From positions 24,100,067 through 24,164,066 of the forward strand of contig CM060201.1 in NCBI GenBank assembly GCA_030562195.1: a DNA stretch of 64,000 nucleotides, written 5' to 3'. This DNA is from Nipponacmea schrenckii. Its lineage: Eukaryota > Mollusca > Gastropoda > Lottiidae. The translations under genes were made by a program, and so were the position numbers. Shown one piece after another: positions 62,312 through 64,000 of the stretch; the stretch's first letter is position 1; each line of letters opens with the position of its first letter. The notes beneath the pieces are model-generated. The model worked only from the letters and a program-made list of their open reading frames with translations, searched no databases and was not told where the DNA came from.

Positions 62312-63789
62312 TTATAATTCCTTTAAATCGACAGTGGATGCCCATTGGCTCTCTGTAGATTCACCTGCGGGTTTCTGAAGACCTTCCGTTCCAGGAATTT
62401 TACAGTCAAACCACCAGATAAGAGAATAACGAGGATGGGTCCATCGGGCTTTGGAACCATGATAAGGCACAAGTCGATGGTAGTAGTCTCCCTTGAAAAA
62501 GTAATAGGCGCCATTGGTATATCTTACTGCTGCGTCGACATTCTTTAAATAAGAGAGAGTAGGATGTTTCGATATCAGAATTGGTTTACTGGCTCTTGGA
62601 TTTCCGATCGTTAGGAATTTGATAAGCCATAACTTGTCACCTAGAAGGAAGAAGTGAGAAATGTGTTGATTAAGTGGAGGAGGCAAATTAATGCAATATG
62701 ATTAGCTTAGTGCAATCTTAAAAGGAAAGGTTCACCATTCGTTTGACCAATATCTTTAGTTGAACTTAGAAGTTCTATCGTTACCAGTTCACCTCCAAAT
62801 CTATGTCTGTCCAGAATTATCTGTGCTTGAATGTTAAAATAACAATGGCACTCTGCGATGTATGGAAATTACATTTATATAGAAATAGCAAGTAAGATTC
62901 CTAGTAAGTTTTTCCATAATTTTGAGGGTTTATACGACTTTTTATGCATTTCTAGTGCTTCTGAAGACCATTTACATAATTAAGGCTACGTTCAATGAAT
63001 CTATTTTATTAAAGGAATACTGCGTCGTAGCATGAATATAAACTTTAGTTCTCAAGAATAATGAGTATATATTCATCAGTGAGCTTACTAATAATCAAAT
63101 GCATCTTAATGATTAATTACTTGATTTTTTTTAATATTTGAGTGGCAAATTAGAAATTTGTCACTCTTTGTTTTCAGTAGACTTTTTTTTTCTCGGGAAG
63201 CTCCCTAGCTCAACTCGAAAATGGTATTGAAATTTGGTTTGAAAAAATGCGATAAGATACGTACTTAAATTTGTATGCATCGGAAGTGAGAAATTGCATA
63301 ATAATAATTTAATAATTGCATAACTTTGTTGTTAATTATCCGATCTCCACTCTCAGTAATGTTCACAGTTCTAGTTTTATAGTTTTAATGTTATTTATGG
63401 CAGCAGGTATATTTACTGATGAATAGAGCTCTTATTGGCCAAGTTTAAAATTTTCAAATTGTATGTTCATTTCTAAGACGCAGTATTTAAAGCATGGTTC
63501 TATATCAGTAAAGTCGTACAGTTGGCAATGAAGACATGTTACCAGCATAGGGCATTAGCCTTCTACCAATTCACAACTTAGTACCACTAGCTTAGACATG
63601 GTCTAATAAGAACGCTGACTTACCTTCACTAAGATAAATTCTCTTTTGTTTCTTTATATTAAATGCTGTATCGATTTTCTTGACGTTAATACCAAATTTT
63701 TCTTTTATAGTTTTAGGATAACCCTTCCTCAAAACAAACTTTGGTGCACCCCAATTTTTCTGATAAGTATACTTCCACACCTTCTTTCC
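62312..63789 (-). CDS. Hemopexin-domain protein, matrix metalloproteinase-like, C-terminal two exons (5' partial)
   Basis: Exons 63624-63789 and 62312-62640 are joined in frame (GTGAAG|GTAAGT to TTCTAG|GTGAC). The product has hemopexin-blade repeats: KKVWKYTYQKNWGAPKFVLR, GYPKTIKEKFGI.VKKIDTAF, then YLKNVDAAVRYTNGAYYFFK, GDYYHRLVPYH and the closing WWFDC. The DAA(V)...(G)YFFKGD pattern and terminal Cys are typical of the last blades of the MMP hemopexin propeller, which binds substrate, TIMPs or matrix. About 20 further residues follow the Cys (GESTESQWASTVDLKEL). The catalytic domain is outside the window, so an MMP versus another hemopexin protein cannot be decided. A family D MITE lies in the intron. 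Confidence 0.85.
63010..63491. mobile_element. Family D MITE with TTAA termini, full length
   Basis: The left end TTAAAGGAATACTGCGTCGT (63010) and right end CTAAGACGCAGTATTTAAAG (about 63471) are inverse. The subterminal segments AGTATATATTCATCAGTGAG (63062) and ATATTTACTGATGAATAGAG (63408) are also inverse. In the hemopexin gene intron. Confidence 0.82.
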
Positions 63790-64000
63790 CTATAACAGCA
63801 AAATCATAAAAATAGGAAAATAACTTAAATCGTCCATATCAAATAAAGGGAAAGAACATTGACAGAAATCAAAGTAAGACAACAATAAAGTCTTTTAAAG
63901 TTGAATCAATTCGAAGACAGGCCTCAAATCGGCATCATGCTTTATGTTGGTTTAATCAACGGTATTCAGGAAACTGTTTGTCGCCCTTCTTGGTTATTTG

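Overview
This is metazoan nuclear DNA. Every protein-coding gene is split by GT-AG introns, there are no operons, and the AT-rich non-coding sequence is full of tRNA-derived SINEs, TTAA-ended miniature elements and tandem arrays. The protein set (a secreted mollusc-type adenosine deaminase growth factor, a GABA-B-like class C receptor, cathepsin L, a hemopexin-domain protein, a MATE transporter) points to a lophotrochozoan, most likely a mollusc. That placement is inference from protein character; species cannot be read from the window.

Layout, left to right. 1-412 (-) is the N-terminal exon of a MATE/SLC47 transporter running off the left edge. 0.5-3.7 kb is satellite DNA (40-bp and 39-bp arrays plus a short 'TGTGCCTAA' array). 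4890-17408 (-) is a complete 9-exon ADGF/ADA2 gene (523 aa, total CDS divisible by three, all zinc and catalytic motifs present), with a 6.5-kb first intron loaded with nested mobile elements. 18894-21921 (+) is a complete 3-exon TMEM263-like gene (111 aa). 23.8-25.3 kb holds two doubtful coding fragments. 25701-32266 (-) is a 3-exon gene for a 129-aa proline-rich protein I do not recognise. 32.3-37.7 kb is repeat-rich intergenic DNA. 37765-54245 (+) is a complete 17-exon class C GPCR (840 aa), closest to GABA-B receptor subunit 2 but divergent in the ligand domain. 57143-59970 (+) is a complete 6-exon cathepsin L (331 aa) with a TATA box, a likely 5'UTR exon and a poly(A) signal. 62312-63789 (-) is the 3' end of a hemopexin-domain (MMP-like) gene running off the right edge.

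The genes look like unrelated neighbours with no shared pathway evident. Three encode secreted or extracellular products (ADGF, cathepsin L, hemopexin protein) and two encode membrane transport or signalling proteins (MATE, GABA-B-like). I found no convincing undescribed multi-gene system. The most unusual points are a 41-bp tandem array that reiterates the splice donor of receptor exon 10, two distant satellites sharing a 20-bp core, a TIR element packed with GCGATTA motifs, a LINE-in-MITE nested insertion with a 24-bp target duplication, and a receptor ligand domain that has lost both cysteines of one family disulfide while keeping the other pair. Exon boundaries were set by hand from splice consensus, frame continuity and family resemblance, with no database search.
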